Origin: Kushneria indalinina DSM 14324
Lineage (GTDB): Bacteria; Pseudomonadota; Gammaproteobacteria; Pseudomonadales; Halomonadaceae
DNA: 64,000 bases
Assembly: GCF_003385845.1 (NCBI RefSeq)
Contig: NZ_QRDJ01000006.1
Coordinates: 558,001-622,000, forward strand
Reading direction: 5' to 3'
Shown here: piece by piece, positions 7,038 through 15,647 of the stretch
How positions within the stretch are numbered: the first letter of the stretch is position 1
Layout of the letters: the number at the start of each line of letters is the position of its first letter
The notes under the pieces: model-generated
The model's database searches: none
The model's input: the letters and a program-made list of their open reading frames with translations, nothing else
Told to the model about the DNA's origin: nothing
Translations under genes and position numbers: made by a program

Positions 7038-9686
7038 ATGCCCGACACTGCTGAACCAACGCCCGCGCAGACGCTTTTACAGGCACCATTAAAGGCGGTA
7101 CTGGTGCCGCTTGACCAGGTGCCCGATCCCGTCTTCGCCCAGCAGACCATGGGGCCGGGCATTGCCCTGGAGCCACTGGAGGCGCAGCTTTTTGCCCCCT
7201 GCGACGGCGAGGTGGTGCATCTGGCGCGCACACGCCACGCCCTGACCCTCAGGACCGATCAGGGCTGCGAGATACTGATTCACCTCGGGCTGGACACCGT
7301 CGATCTGGAAGGCGAGGGCATTACCGCCCACGTCACCTCGGGCGATCGCGTCAGGTGTGGTGATCTGCTGTGGGATTTTGATCCGGACCTGCTGGCCTGC
7401 CGGGCGCTGAGTCTGATTACGCCGCTGGTGGTGACCAGCAATGACCAATGGCGCTGCGAGCTGGCAGAGACATCATCTCCCGGCAGTGTGATCGAGCGCG
7501 GCGCGTCATTGATGACCCTCGTTGCACTCTCTGACCGGCTGCCTGCCGAGGCGGTAGAGGGCAGCAACAACGAATATCGTGACCAGGTCACGCTGGCGCT
7601 GGCGGCCGGGCTGCATGCGCGTCCGGCGGCACGCCTTCGAGGCATTGCCCGACAGCACGGCTGTACCCTCATGCTTGAGCGTGGCGAGCATGAGGCCGAT
7701 GCCGCCAGTCTGACGGCGCTCATGGGCCTCTCGCTGCGTCAGGGAGACACCCTGACCATTATCGCCCGTGGTTCGAACGCCGCCGCGGCGCTGGGCGAGG
7801 CGGCGGCGCTTTTAACCACCCCCGAAGCCGCCGAGGACGATCCGGCCCACGATGAGCCGTCCGAAGAGGTCTCTACGGCGGTACCGGCCGGCGATGCCAC
7901 CACCTGCCATGGACTGGTTGCCAGCCCGGGCCTTGCCGTCGGCCCTCTGGTACGTCTTGAACACCCGCGCCTTGAGGTTGACGAAGACCGCGAGGAGAGC
8001 GCCGAAGAAGCCGGACGCCAGCTGAAGGCGGCCATCAGGGCGCTCAATGACACCCTGGTCACGGATATCGAACAGGCCCGCGCCGAGGGCCGGCGCGAAG
8101 AGGCCGATATTCTGGAGGCGCATCAGGCCTGGCTGGATGATCCGGCCCTGCTGGAGGAGAGTCTGGCGCATATCGAGGCCGGGCGCAGCGCTGCCTTTGC
8201 CTGGCGTGAGGTGCTCGAGCTTCGCATCGTCGAGCTGCGCCAGAGCCAGAGCCGACTGCTGGCCGCGCGCGGCGATGACCTGCGTGATCTGCAGGCGCGG
8301 CTGGTGGCACTACTGGTCCCGGATGCCGCAGCGGCCAGTCATTTCGAGATGGCACCGGGCGCTATCGTGGTGGCGGAGGAGATCACGCCGTCACAGTTTC
8401 TGGCACTGGATCGCGTCGCCCCTGCCGGGCTCTGTGTGGCCGGCGGTGGTACGACCTCTCACGTGGCGCTGCTGGCGCGCGCCCGCGGATTGCCCTGTCT
8501 GGCGGCCATGGGGTCTCGAGTGCTGGAGATCATGGCCCACCATGACGGTGCCACCGTCATTCTGGATGCACAGCAAGGGGTACTGACCTTCCAGCCCGAG
8601 GACGCACAGCTCGACACTGCCCGCGAGCAGATCGAGCAGGCCCGGGTGCGCGCCGCCGCCGAGCGTCGGGTCGCCCATGAACCGGCCCACACGCAGGACG
8701 GCGCACTGATCGAGGTTCGTGCCAACGTTGCAGGTGTCGAAGAAGCCCGCGCCGCCCATGGTGCCGGCGCCGATGGCATCGGCCTGATGCGCAGCGAGTT
8801 TCTTTTCATGGCCCGCAAGCAGGCGCCGGATCAGGACACACAGCGCCAGATCTACCAGCAGGCGCTCGAGGCCATGGGGGATCATCCGGTCATCATCCGC
8901 ATGCTGGATATCGGTGCCGACAAGCAGCTGGACTATCTGGCCCTGCCTGCCGTGCCCAACCCGGCGCTGGGCACGCGGGGCGTGCGCCTGATGGCGCGCC
9001 ATCAGGACCTGCTGGACGTGCAGCTGCGGGCGCTGCTGGCCGTAACACCGCTGGATCGTCTTCACATCATGGTCCCCATGGTGACCGAGGCGGCCGAGCT
9101 GGTGGCGGTGCGTGAGCGACTCGACACTCTGGCACAAGAGATGAATCTCGAGGGCCGGCCGGCACTGGGGGCAATGATCGAGGTGCCCGCGGCGGCGCTG
9201 TGCGCCGACCAGCTCGCGCGCGTGGCGGATTTTCTCTCCATCGGCACCAACGATCTGACCCAGTACACCCTGGCCATGGACCGCGAGGATCCGGATCTGG
9301 CCGGGCGCGCCGATGTGCTGCATCCCGCCGTGCTGCGATTGATCGACATGACCGTCAAGGGCGCCGCCGGGCGCCAGTGTCCGGTCGGCTTGTGCGGCGC
9401 TGCGGCGGGCGATCAGCAGGCCTGGGCGGCGCTGGTAGCACTCGGCGTGGAGGAGCTGTCGGTGGAGCCGGCGCGCGTGGCCGCCGTCAAGGCCGGTATC
9501 CGACGGCTCGACCGGGCCGCGCTTGCCCGGCAGCTGCGCACGTGGCTCGATGAGGCCATCGATAGCGTCACGCTGCGCCAGCGCCTTGAGCAGTGGCTGC
9601 AGGAACATGCCTCGACATCCCATACAGATGCCATAACAACGGATGCCACAACAACCGACAGGGGAGTACCGCGCGATGCGACTTGA
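7038..9686 (+). CDS. nagF: PTS EIIA-HPr-enzyme I fusion for N-acetylglucosamine
   Basis: An 882-residue multiphosphoryl-transfer protein. Residues about 10-150 are a glucose-type EIIA, with phospho-His82 in ILIHLGLDTVDLEGEG. Residues about 180-265 are HPr, with His193 in AAGLHARPAARL. Residues about 295-850 are enzyme I, with His475 in GGGTTSHVALLARARGLPC and the PEP-binding C-terminal barrel. It relays phosphate from PEP to the membrane permease encoded next, so the system is self-contained. The same architecture is known as NagF in Pseudomonas. The next gene starts inside its last 11 bases, so translation is coupled. All three active histidines are present. Confidence 0.94.
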   Translation: MPDTAEPTPAQTLLQAPLKAVLVPLDQVPDPVFAQQTMGPGIALEPLEAQLFAPCDGEVVHLARTRHALTLRTDQGCEILIHLGLDTVDLEGEGITAHVTSGDRVRCGDLLWDFDPDLLACRALSLITPLVVTSNDQWRCELAETSSPGSVIERGASLMTLVALSDRLPAEAVEGSNNEYRDQVTLALAAGLHARPAARLRGIARQHGCTLMLERGEHEADAASLTALMGLSLRQGDTLTIIARGSNAAAALGEAAALLTTPEAAEDDPAHDEPSEEVSTAVPAGDATTCHGLVASPGLAVGPLVRLEHPRLEVDEDREESAEEAGRQLKAAIRALNDTLVTDIEQARAEGRREEADILEAHQAWLDDPALLEESLAHIEAGRSAAFAWREVLELRIVELRQSQSRLLAARGDDLRDLQARLVALLVPDAAAASHFEMAPGAIVVAEEITPSQFLALDRVAPAGLCVAGGGTTSHVALLARARGLPCLAAMGSRVLEIMAHHDGATVILDAQQGVLTFQPEDAQLDTAREQIEQARVRAAAERRVAHEPAHTQDGALIEVRANVAGVEEARAAHGAGADGIGLMRSEFLFMARKQAPDQDTQRQIYQQALEAMGDHPVIIRMLDIGADKQLDYLALPAVPNPALGTRGVRLMARHQDLLDVQLRALLAVTPLDRLHIMVPMVTEAAELVAVRERLDTLAQEMNLEGRPALGAMIEVPAAALCADQLARVADFLSIGTNDLTQYTLAMDREDPDLAGRADVLHPAVLRLIDMTVKGAAGRQCPVGLCGAAAGDQQAWAALVALGVEELSVEPARVAAVKAGIRRLDRAALARQLRTWLDEAIDSVTLRQRLEQWLQEHASTSHTDAITTDATTTDRGVPRDAT

Positions 9687-11385
9687 TTTCATGGGGGCGC
9701 TTCAGCAGCTGGGACGCTCGCTCATGCTGCCCATTGCGGTACTGCCCATTGCCGGACTGCTGCTGCGCATGGGCCAGCCCGACCTGCTGGACATTGCCTT
9801 TATTGCCCAGGCCGGTAACGCCATTTTTGAAAACCTGCCGCTGATCTTTGCCATCGGCGTGGCCGTGGGCATCGCCGATGACAGTAACGGTGCCGCCGGC
9901 CTTGCCGGGGCGATCGGCTACCTGGTCATTACGGCGGTGCTCGAAGCCCTCAATCCCGACATCAACATGGGCGTACTGGCCGGCATCATTGCCGGCGTGG
10001 TGGCGGGGCTCTGGTACAACCGCTGCAAGAACATTGCGCTGCCCGATTATCTGGCCTTTTTTGCCGGGCGGCGCTTTATCCCGATTGTCACCGGACTGAC
10101 CGCGCTGGCGCTGGGCTGGATATTCGGCTGGGTCTGGCCGCCGGTCCAGACCGCCATCGACCAGAGCGGGCAGTGGATGATCGACTCCGGTGAGCTGGGC
10201 CTTTTTGTCTATGGCACGCTCAATCGGCTGTTGATCGTGACCGGGCTGCATCACGTGCTCAACTCGCTGGTATGGTTTGTGTTTGGCAACTTCGAAGGCG
10301 CCACCGGCGATCTTCACCGCTTCTTTGCCGGCGATCCCAGCGCCGGACGCTTCATGACCGGATTTTTCCCGGTGATGATGTTCGGCCTGCCGGCGGCAGC
10401 ACTGGCGATGTATCACACCGCCGCGAAGGATCAGCGCGCCCGGGTAGGGGGCATGCTCTTTTCGCTGGCGCTGACCGCCTTTCTGACCGGCATCACCGAG
10501 CCGCTGGAGTTCACCTTTATCTTCCTGGCGCCCGTGTTGTATGCGGTGCACGCCGTACTGACCGGGGTATCGATGGCGCTGATGAGCTGGCTGGATGTGA
10601 GGCTCGGATTTACCTTCTCTGCCGGCCTGTTCGACTACCTGCTCTCCTATGGGCTCTCCAGTCGCGGCTGGCTGCTGATTCCGGTCGGGCTGTTGTATGC
10701 CGCGTTGTATTACATGATCTTTCGCTGGGCCATCGTGCGCTTTGATCTTAAAACGCCGGGGCGCGATGCCGTGGCGCCGGCGTCGGCTGCCGATGAAGAG
10801 GGCGAGGTTCAGGCGCGTGGCCCGGCCTTTGTCACGGCACTGGGCGGCAGCGACAACCTGACCTCGGTGGGGGCCTGCACCACCCGACTGCGGCTGGTGG
10901 TGCAGGACGCTGAACAGATCGATGAAGCCGCGCTCAAGAGACTGGGCGCCCGCGGCGTGCTCAAGCTCAAGGGCGGGCACCTGCAGGTCGTGATGGGGCC
11001 GATTGCCGATGGGGTGGCCGAGGATATGCGCACGGCGCTGCGCCAGCGCGGCAAGCCGGTGGAAACGCCGGATGTCGCTCGCACCATGGCCCCGGCTGCC
11101 GAGCAGGAGATGTCCGCCCAGAGCCGTCTGAAGGATGCCGAGCTGTCCCGCTGGCTCGAGGCACTCGGCGGCGTTGCCAACCTGCGCCGCAGCGAGCTGG
11201 TGGCGCTGTCGCGCGTGCGCCTTGAGGTGAGTGAGCCGTCAGGTATCGATCACAATGCCTTGTCAGCGCTGGGCGCTGCGGGGGTGCAGCGCATCGGTGA
11301 TCACTGTCTGCATCTGGTGCTGGGGGAGCAGGCGTGGATCGTGGCGCAGCAGCTTCAGGCGGAGATTCAGCGCGATGGCCGCTGA
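9676..11385 (+). CDS. nagE: PTS N-acetylglucosamine permease EIIC-EIIB with second, Cys-less EIIB
   Basis: A 569-residue inner-membrane permease. The EIIC part (about residues 1-365) begins MRLDFMGALQQLGRSLMLPI and has many hydrophobic segments plus the ITEPLEFTF signature. An EIIB domain follows with its phosphorylation cysteine at Cys401 (SVGACTTRLRL). A second EIIB-like repeat fills residues about 491-569, starting SRWLEALGGVANL, but has ALSRVRLEV where the Cys loop should be, so it cannot take the phosphoryl group. No EIIA is attached; that is supplied by the preceding fusion protein. The start at 9676 has AGGGGAG nine bases upstream. The kinase gene overlaps its end by 11 bp. Substrate specificity is inferred from the operon. 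Confidence 0.9.
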   Translation: MRLDFMGALQQLGRSLMLPIAVLPIAGLLLRMGQPDLLDIAFIAQAGNAIFENLPLIFAIGVAVGIADDSNGAAGLAGAIGYLVITAVLEALNPDINMGVLAGIIAGVVAGLWYNRCKNIALPDYLAFFAGRRFIPIVTGLTALALGWIFGWVWPPVQTAIDQSGQWMIDSGELGLFVYGTLNRLLIVTGLHHVLNSLVWFVFGNFEGATGDLHRFFAGDPSAGRFMTGFFPVMMFGLPAAALAMYHTAAKDQRARVGGMLFSLALTAFLTGITEPLEFTFIFLAPVLYAVHAVLTGVSMALMSWLDVRLGFTFSAGLFDYLLSYGLSSRGWLLIPVGLLYAALYYMIFRWAIVRFDLKTPGRDAVAPASAADEEGEVQARGPAFVTALGGSDNLTSVGACTTRLRLVVQDAEQIDEAALKRLGARGVLKLKGGHLQVVMGPIADGVAEDMRTALRQRGKPVETPDVARTMAPAAEQEMSAQSRLKDAELSRWLEALGGVANLRRSELVALSRVRLEVSEPSGIDHNALSALGAAGVQRIGDHCLHLVLGEQAWIVAQQLQAEIQRDGR

Positions 11386-12253
11386 CGACGACACCCTGCT
11401 GGTGGGTGTGGACGGCGGCGGCAGCGGTACCCGGCTGCTGGCACAGTGGCACGGGCGTTGTGTCGAGGTCACGGGCGGGCCGTCAGGGCTCGGACTGGGC
11501 GTCACGCGCGCCTGGCACGCCATTCTGGAGGCGCTGAAAAAGGCGCAGCAGGCATTGGGATTGGCCCTGCCCACCACGCAGTGCCGGCTGGCGCTGGGGC
11601 TTGCCGGTGCCAACCAGTCGTCATGGCGTGACGCCTTTTTACAGGCCGCGCCGAGGCTTGCGGGCCTGAGGCTTGAAAGTGATGCCTTTACCACCCTGAT
11701 CGGCGCTCATCAGGGCCGGCCCGGGGCCATCGTGGCGCTGGGAACCGGCAGCGTCGGTGAGGCGCTGCATGCTGACGGGCGACGCTCTGGCGTTGGCGGC
11801 TACGGCTTTCCCTCGGGCGATGAAGCCAGCGGTGCCTGGCTGGGGCTGCGGGCGAGCCGCCATGTCCAGCATGCGCTGGACGGGCGCGCGGCGCCGGATG
11901 ACTTTTCCCGGGCGCTGTGTGAGGCGATGTCGACGCTCTCACCAGCGCCCGTGACCTGTGCGGCGACGTTGACCCACTGGCTCTCCAGCGCCGATCAGAC
12001 CCGATTTGCCGCGCTCGCGCCGGTAGTCATTCAGCATGGCGAGCATCCGATCGCGCAGGCGCTGCTACAGCAGGCAGGTGAGGATATCGCGCTGATGTAT
12101 CGGGCGCTGGACCCGCAGGCGCAGCTGCCGCTGGCACTGTGCGGAGGGCTTGCCCATGCGCTTGAAGCCTGGGTGCCGCAGGGGATCAAACAGCAGCTGG
12201 TTCGCCCGCACGGCAGTAGCGTCGAGGGGGCGTTACGGCTGGCGGGCGAGTAG
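11375..12253 (+). CDS. BadF/BadG-family amino sugar kinase (GlcNAc or glucosamine kinase)
   Basis: A 292-residue ATPase of the BadF/BadG/BcrA/BcrD (ASKHA) fold. It begins MAADDDTLLVGVDGGGSGTR, with the phosphate-1 loop, and has IVALGTGSVGEAL as phosphate-2 and LALCGGLAHALEAW near the C-terminus as the adenosine loop. It likely phosphorylates unphosphorylated GlcNAc or glucosamine in the cytoplasm, for example sugar from chitobiose breakdown or cell-wall recycling, and so complements the PTS route. The start at 11375 lies inside the last codons of nagE. Relatives include GspK glucosamine kinase and human NAGK-like enzymes; which amino sugar is used cannot be decided here. Confidence 0.85.
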   Translation: MAADDDTLLVGVDGGGSGTRLLAQWHGRCVEVTGGPSGLGLGVTRAWHAILEALKKAQQALGLALPTTQCRLALGLAGANQSSWRDAFLQAAPRLAGLRLESDAFTTLIGAHQGRPGAIVALGTGSVGEALHADGRRSGVGGYGFPSGDEASGAWLGLRASRHVQHALDGRAAPDDFSRALCEAMSTLSPAPVTCAATLTHWLSSADQTRFAALAPVVIQHGEHPIAQALLQQAGEDIALMYRALDPQAQLPLALCGGLAHALEAWVPQGIKQQLVRPHGSSVEGALRLAGE

Positions 12254-12329
12254 TGCACATCATCAGGGCACGGGCAGACGCTACAATGAGCGTCTGCCAT
12301 GCCGGCTTTTACTGCGTACAGGAGATTGC

Positions 12330-13127
12330 ATGACGCCTCATCTGATCGTGACCGATCTGGATCGAACGCTGCTCAACGCCGATCATGGCCTTGATGACGT
12401 CACCGTTGAGACCTTTCAGACGCTCGAGCGACAGGGCCATTCGCTGGCCATCGCCTCGGGACGTCACTACCAGGATATTCGCGAGGTCCGGCGTCAGCTC
12501 GGGGTCAATGCGCATATCATTTCGGCCAACGGCGCGCACCTGCACGGCCCGGATGACCGGCTGATTCACGAGATTCTGGTGCCGCCGGACATCGTGCGCA
12601 CGGTGCTGGAGATGGATGTCCCGGGTGAGGTGCGCATCAATCTTTACACCAGCGATCGCTGGCTGATCGATGCGCCCGAGCCGAAGCTACTGGCCTTTCA
12701 TGAAAGCACGGGATTTACCTACGACGTGGTCGACATGGCCGGCGTTGATGGCCAGCAGGTCGGCAAGGTGCTCTTTATCGGCGACCCTTCGCTGCTCAAG
12801 GCGATCGAAACCCGCGTTCGCGCCCATTTCGAGGATCGCACGCACATCACCTATTCCCTTGAGAACTCGCTGGAAGTGATGGATCGGGAGGCGTCCAAGG
12901 GGCAAATGCTCAACCGCCTGGCCACGCAGCTTGAGATTCCGGTGTCACGCACCGTGGCGTTCGGTGACAACCTCAACGATACCGATATGCTGCAAAATGC
13001 CGGCCGTGCCTTTGCCATGGGCAACGCCCATCCCGAACTTCTGACCCGGGCGCCCAATGCCGAGCTGATCAAGGCGCACACTGAAGCCGGTGTCGCCGTA
13101 AAGCTGCGCGAGCTGTTTGCGCTCTAG
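12330..13127 (+). CDS. Cof-type HAD phosphatase (YigL-like)
   Basis: A 265-residue haloacid dehalogenase-superfamily hydrolase with a type IIB cap. Motif I is IVTDLDRTLLNADH (the nucleophile Asp; Arg replaces the usual Gly in DxDGT), motif II is SGRHYQDI, the lysine motif is EASKGQML, and motif IV is VAFGDNLNDTDML. The overall pattern, including IISANGAHLHG, resembles E. coli YigL, a phosphatase acting on pyridoxal phosphate and sugar phosphates. The start at 12330 follows AGGAG. The 76-bp gap after the kinase leaves open whether it belongs to the nag transcript. Physiological substrate unknown. Confidence 0.88.
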   Translation: MTPHLIVTDLDRTLLNADHGLDDVTVETFQTLERQGHSLAIASGRHYQDIREVRRQLGVNAHIISANGAHLHGPDDRLIHEILVPPDIVRTVLEMDVPGEVRINLYTSDRWLIDAPEPKLLAFHESTGFTYDVVDMAGVDGQQVGKVLFIGDPSLLKAIETRVRAHFEDRTHITYSLENSLEVMDREASKGQMLNRLATQLEIPVSRTVAFGDNLNDTDMLQNAGRAFAMGNAHPELLTRAPNAELIKAHTEAGVAVKLRELFAL

Positions 13128-13148
13128 GGGTGGTTCTCTCATCTTTTA

Positions 13149-13184
13149 CCCCGACGATCGATCCTGACATGTCGATCATCGGGG
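13149..13184 (+). terminator. hairpin at end of nag/HAD unit
   Basis: A long, nearly perfect stem: CCCCGACGATCGA (13149-13161) pairs with TCGATCATCGGGG (13172-13184) with one mismatch. It follows the HAD gene by 21 bp. A G-rich stretch, not a T-run, comes after it, so it may protect the mRNA end rather than terminate strongly. Confidence 0.5.
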
Positions 13185-13194
13185 TGGGGGGATA

Positions 13195-13346
13195 TCAGGT
13201 GCTGTCTGCTTTCCCCTTGTCGGCCTTGCCATCATCAACGCGTTTCATTTGTTGCCAGAGCTGGCGACGCAGGTCGGCAAGCTTTGGCGCGCGGTCGTCT
13301 TCAAAGGGCAGGGGGCGCAGCATCCTGAGCGTGCGAATGCCCAGCC
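13195..13346 (-). pseudogene. 3'-terminal fragment of ycjF (island scar)
   Basis: This minus-strand piece encodes the last ~50 residues of a YcjF (DUF697/TIGR01620) protein: LGIRTLRMLRPLPFEDDRAP through RRQLWQQMKRVDDGK, with its own stop at 13195-13197. The full-length ycjF at 21854-22942 ends in the same residues. Upstream of the fragment (above 13346) similarity is lost at the edge of the sugar cassette. It has no start, ribosome site or N-terminal domains, so it is a relic left by recombination, not a gene. Its different last residues (ADKGKADST against RQKS) show it is a diverged allele rather than a fresh copy. Confidence 0.85.
13226..13346. repeat. direct repeat, left copy (ycjF 3' end)
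   Basis: A 121-bp segment matches 21870-21990 in the same orientation without gaps. I count 14 mismatches (about 88% identity), nearly all silent in the ycjF frame. The two copies bracket the sugar cassette. Confidence 0.85.
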
Positions 13347-13369
13347 AAACGGACAGTTCGCTGACGACA

Positions 13370-14524
13370 TTATGGGTCGGACATGGACGAGCCATCGGAT
13401 GGCACCAGCTTTACCCAGGCAGCGTTCCTAGCGTTGGAGTCCAGACAGGCCGTAATAAAGTCCATCCCGGCCAGCCCATCCTGCAAATTCGGGATATGGT
13501 TCCGGCTGGATGTGACGCCGCGTCGCGCATCGCGAATCCGAGTGGCTGCTTGTGTATAAAGGGTGGCGAATCCTTCAAGGTATCCTTCCGGGTGTCCCGG
13601 TGGCGTACGAAGATGGTGACTGCCTTCCTCAGGCTGATCAGGGCCGCCTCGAGTCAACAGACGTGGCGCGGCGCCGAAAGGCGTGAAGCGCAGAAGGTTA
13701 GGGTTTTCCTGATTCCATTCCAGGCTGCCCTTATCGCCATAAAGGCGCAGGCTTAGCGCATTTTCGCGCCCGACTGCCACTTGCGAGGACCACAGCATTC
13801 CCTTGGCACCGCCGTCGAAACGCAGCATAACGTGTCCGTTGTCGTCCAAGCGTCGCTCGGGTACAAAAGTGGAGAGATCGGCGGCAAGTTCAGTGCATTT
13901 GAGGCCGGAAACATGACAAAGCAGGTTGAAGGCATGAGTGCCAATATCACCTACGCAGCCTGCTGCGCCTGATTTTGCAGGGTCAGTACGCCAGTCGGCC
14001 TGCTTGTTGGAGACTTCAGATGCCAGCCAGTCCTGCGCATATTCTACCTGCGCCACCCGGATCCGGCCCAGCTGGCCATCGGCGACCATGGCACGTGCCG
14101 AGCGGATCAGCGGGTAGGCGGTATAGTTGTAGGTCTGAAAGAACATCGCTGTGCTGTCGCCTGCCGCTGCGGCAATCTCATGCGCCTGCTCAGGTGTGGC
14201 AGCAAGCGGCTTATCGCAGATCACGTGTATGCCGGCGCGTAGAAAAGCCACCACAGGGCCTGCATGCATGTGATTAGGGGTGACAATTGCCACCGCATCA
14301 ATGCCATCAGGATGCCTGGCCTCGGCACGCGCCATTTCCGAGTAGTCGGTGTAGCTACGGGCAAGGCCCAGTTCTCCGGCCGACTCAGTAGCGCGTTCGG
14401 GATCGGAGCTCAGCGCACCCGCCACAAGATGCCAATGCCCGTCGATGCGGGCTGCGATGCGATGAACGCCGCCGATAAAGGCGCCTTGTCCGCCACCGAC
14501 CATTCCGAGTTTGAGTGGTACCAT
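13370..14524 (-). CDS. Gfo/Idh/MocA-family oxidoreductase (distal gene of sugar cassette)
   Basis: A 384-residue NAD(P)-dependent sugar or cyclitol dehydrogenase. The N-terminal Rossmann domain begins MVPLKLGMVGGGQGAFIGGV; VICDKPLA is the Lys-containing EKP-type motif of the family; AGCVGDIGTHAFNLL in the middle supplies the usual Asp/His active-site pair. The C-terminal alpha/beta domain follows. The start at 14522-14524 has AGGAG seven bases upstream. It is the last gene of the minus-strand ABC/dehydrogenase operon and ends 24 bp before the ycjF scar. It likely oxidises or reduces the imported sugar; substrate and direction unknown. A second member of the family lies at the operon start. 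Confidence 0.88.
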   Translation of the reverse strand: MVPLKLGMVGGGQGAFIGGVHRIAARIDGHWHLVAGALSSDPERATESAGELGLARSYTDYSEMARAEARHPDGIDAVAIVTPNHMHAGPVVAFLRAGIHVICDKPLAATPEQAHEIAAAAGDSTAMFFQTYNYTAYPLIRSARAMVADGQLGRIRVAQVEYAQDWLASEVSNKQADWRTDPAKSGAAGCVGDIGTHAFNLLCHVSGLKCTELAADLSTFVPERRLDDNGHVMLRFDGGAKGMLWSSQVAVGRENALSLRLYGDKGSLEWNQENPNLLRFTPFGAAPRLLTRGGPDQPEEGSHHLRTPPGHPEGYLEGFATLYTQAATRIRDARRGVTSSRNHIPNLQDGLAGMDFITACLDSNARNAAWVKLVPSDGSSMSDP

Positions 14525-14564
14525 GAAATGCTCCTTTTTGAATGCTGTTTGCAGAGGGTACGTT

Positions 14565-15647
14565 TCAGGCGGCATTCAACAGTGCTGTTCCAGAGGCGTC
14601 ACGCGAGAAGAGATGAACGTGTTCGGGAGCAATTGTAACGCCAATCTGCTTGATATCTTCTTCCACACGACTGGGTACGGCGACAACGATCTCGGGATCT
14701 GTGTTGGTCATGACATAACAGGCTGAACCGGTACGCTCGACCAGATTAACCGGAAGACTCAGCCTGTTTTCGTCGATGCCTTCTTCCGGCATGAGATGCT
14801 CAGGTCGAAGTCCCAGCATAACGGCCTCTCCGGCCGGGCGCCGGCCAATGAACTGCAGCACCGGAGCGCCGGGCAGTTCAAGGCGCACGGAAACGCCATC
14901 CTCGGCTACAGTGGCAGGCAAAAAATTCATGGCCGGCGAGCCTATAAAACCTGCCACGAAGCGATTAGTCGGGCGGTCGTATAGAGTAAGCGGTGCGCCC
15001 TGTTGCTCAATTCGGCCGTTACGCATGACCACTACATGATCGGCCATAGTCATTGCCTCGATCTGATCATGCGTGACATAGACTGAAGTGGCGCCAAGGC
15101 GTTGATGCAGTTTGCGTATTTCGGCACGCATATGTACGCGAAGCGCCGCATCGAGGTTTGACAGAGGTTCATCAAACAAGAATGCGCTAGGGTTCCGGAT
15201 AATCGCACGTCCCATTGCTACCCGCTGTCGCTGTCCACCGGACAGCTCGCGCGGGAAACGATCAAGCAGCTCTTCAAGGCCGGTTATCTGAGAAATTTCC
15301 TTGACCGCATGGTCGATCACTTCTTTAGGCTGGCGCTTGAGTCGCAGCGCATAGGTGAGATTTTTGCGCACCGTCATGTGTGGATAGAGCGCGTAGGACT
15401 GGAAAACCATCGCAAGATCTCGTTCTCGCGGCGCCTTGCCGGTCACTTCCGCGCCTTCAATAAAAATTTTTCCGGCGCCTGCTGTCTCAAGCCCTGCAAT
15501 GGTTCGCAGCAAGGTGGACTTGCCGCAGCCCGAAGGTCCAACGAGAGCTACAAACTGGCCCTTGGGAATCTGCATGCAGATGTCGCGCAGAACGTGGTTG
15601 GTGCTGTAGTACTTGTTTAGCTGATCGATTTCGATCTGGAAGGTCAT
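14565..15647 (-). CDS. ABC sugar importer ATPase (MalK/UgpC type)
   Basis: A 360-residue ATP-binding subunit. Walker A is GPSGCGKST, the signature is LSGGQRQRVAMGRAI, Walker B is AFLFDEPLSNLDAALRVH, and the switch His is in SVYVTHDQIEAMTMAD. A C-terminal OB/TOBE regulatory domain (about residues 235-360) is typical of CUT1 importers. Its ATG overlaps the stop of the preceding permease (ATGA), so translation is coupled. It powers uptake of the cassette's sugar through the two permeases encoded just upstream. Specificity cannot be read from the ATPase. Confidence 0.93.
   Translation of the reverse strand: MTFQIEIDQLNKYYSTNHVLRDICMQIPKGQFVALVGPSGCGKSTLLRTIAGLETAGAGKIFIEGAEVTGKAPRERDLAMVFQSYALYPHMTVRKNLTYALRLKRQPKEVIDHAVKEISQITGLEELLDRFPRELSGGQRQRVAMGRAIIRNPSAFLFDEPLSNLDAALRVHMRAEIRKLHQRLGATSVYVTHDQIEAMTMADHVVVMRNGRIEQQGAPLTLYDRPTNRFVAGFIGSPAMNFLPATVAEDGVSVRLELPGAPVLQFIGRRPAGEAVMLGLRPEHLMPEEGIDENRLSLPVNLVERTGSACYVMTNTDPEIVVAVPSRVEEDIKQIGVTIAPEHVHLFSRDASGTALLNAA

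Noticed and set aside
9568-10980. Long open frame antisense to nagE (about 470 codons)
   Set aside because: The composition (His, Gln, Arg, Gly rich) is that of a reverse-complemented membrane protein gene, with no recognisable domain.
13130-13756. Plus-strand open frame over the ycjF scar
   Set aside because: It runs antisense to the ycjF fragment and the dehydrogenase end, with no start signal or family resemblance.
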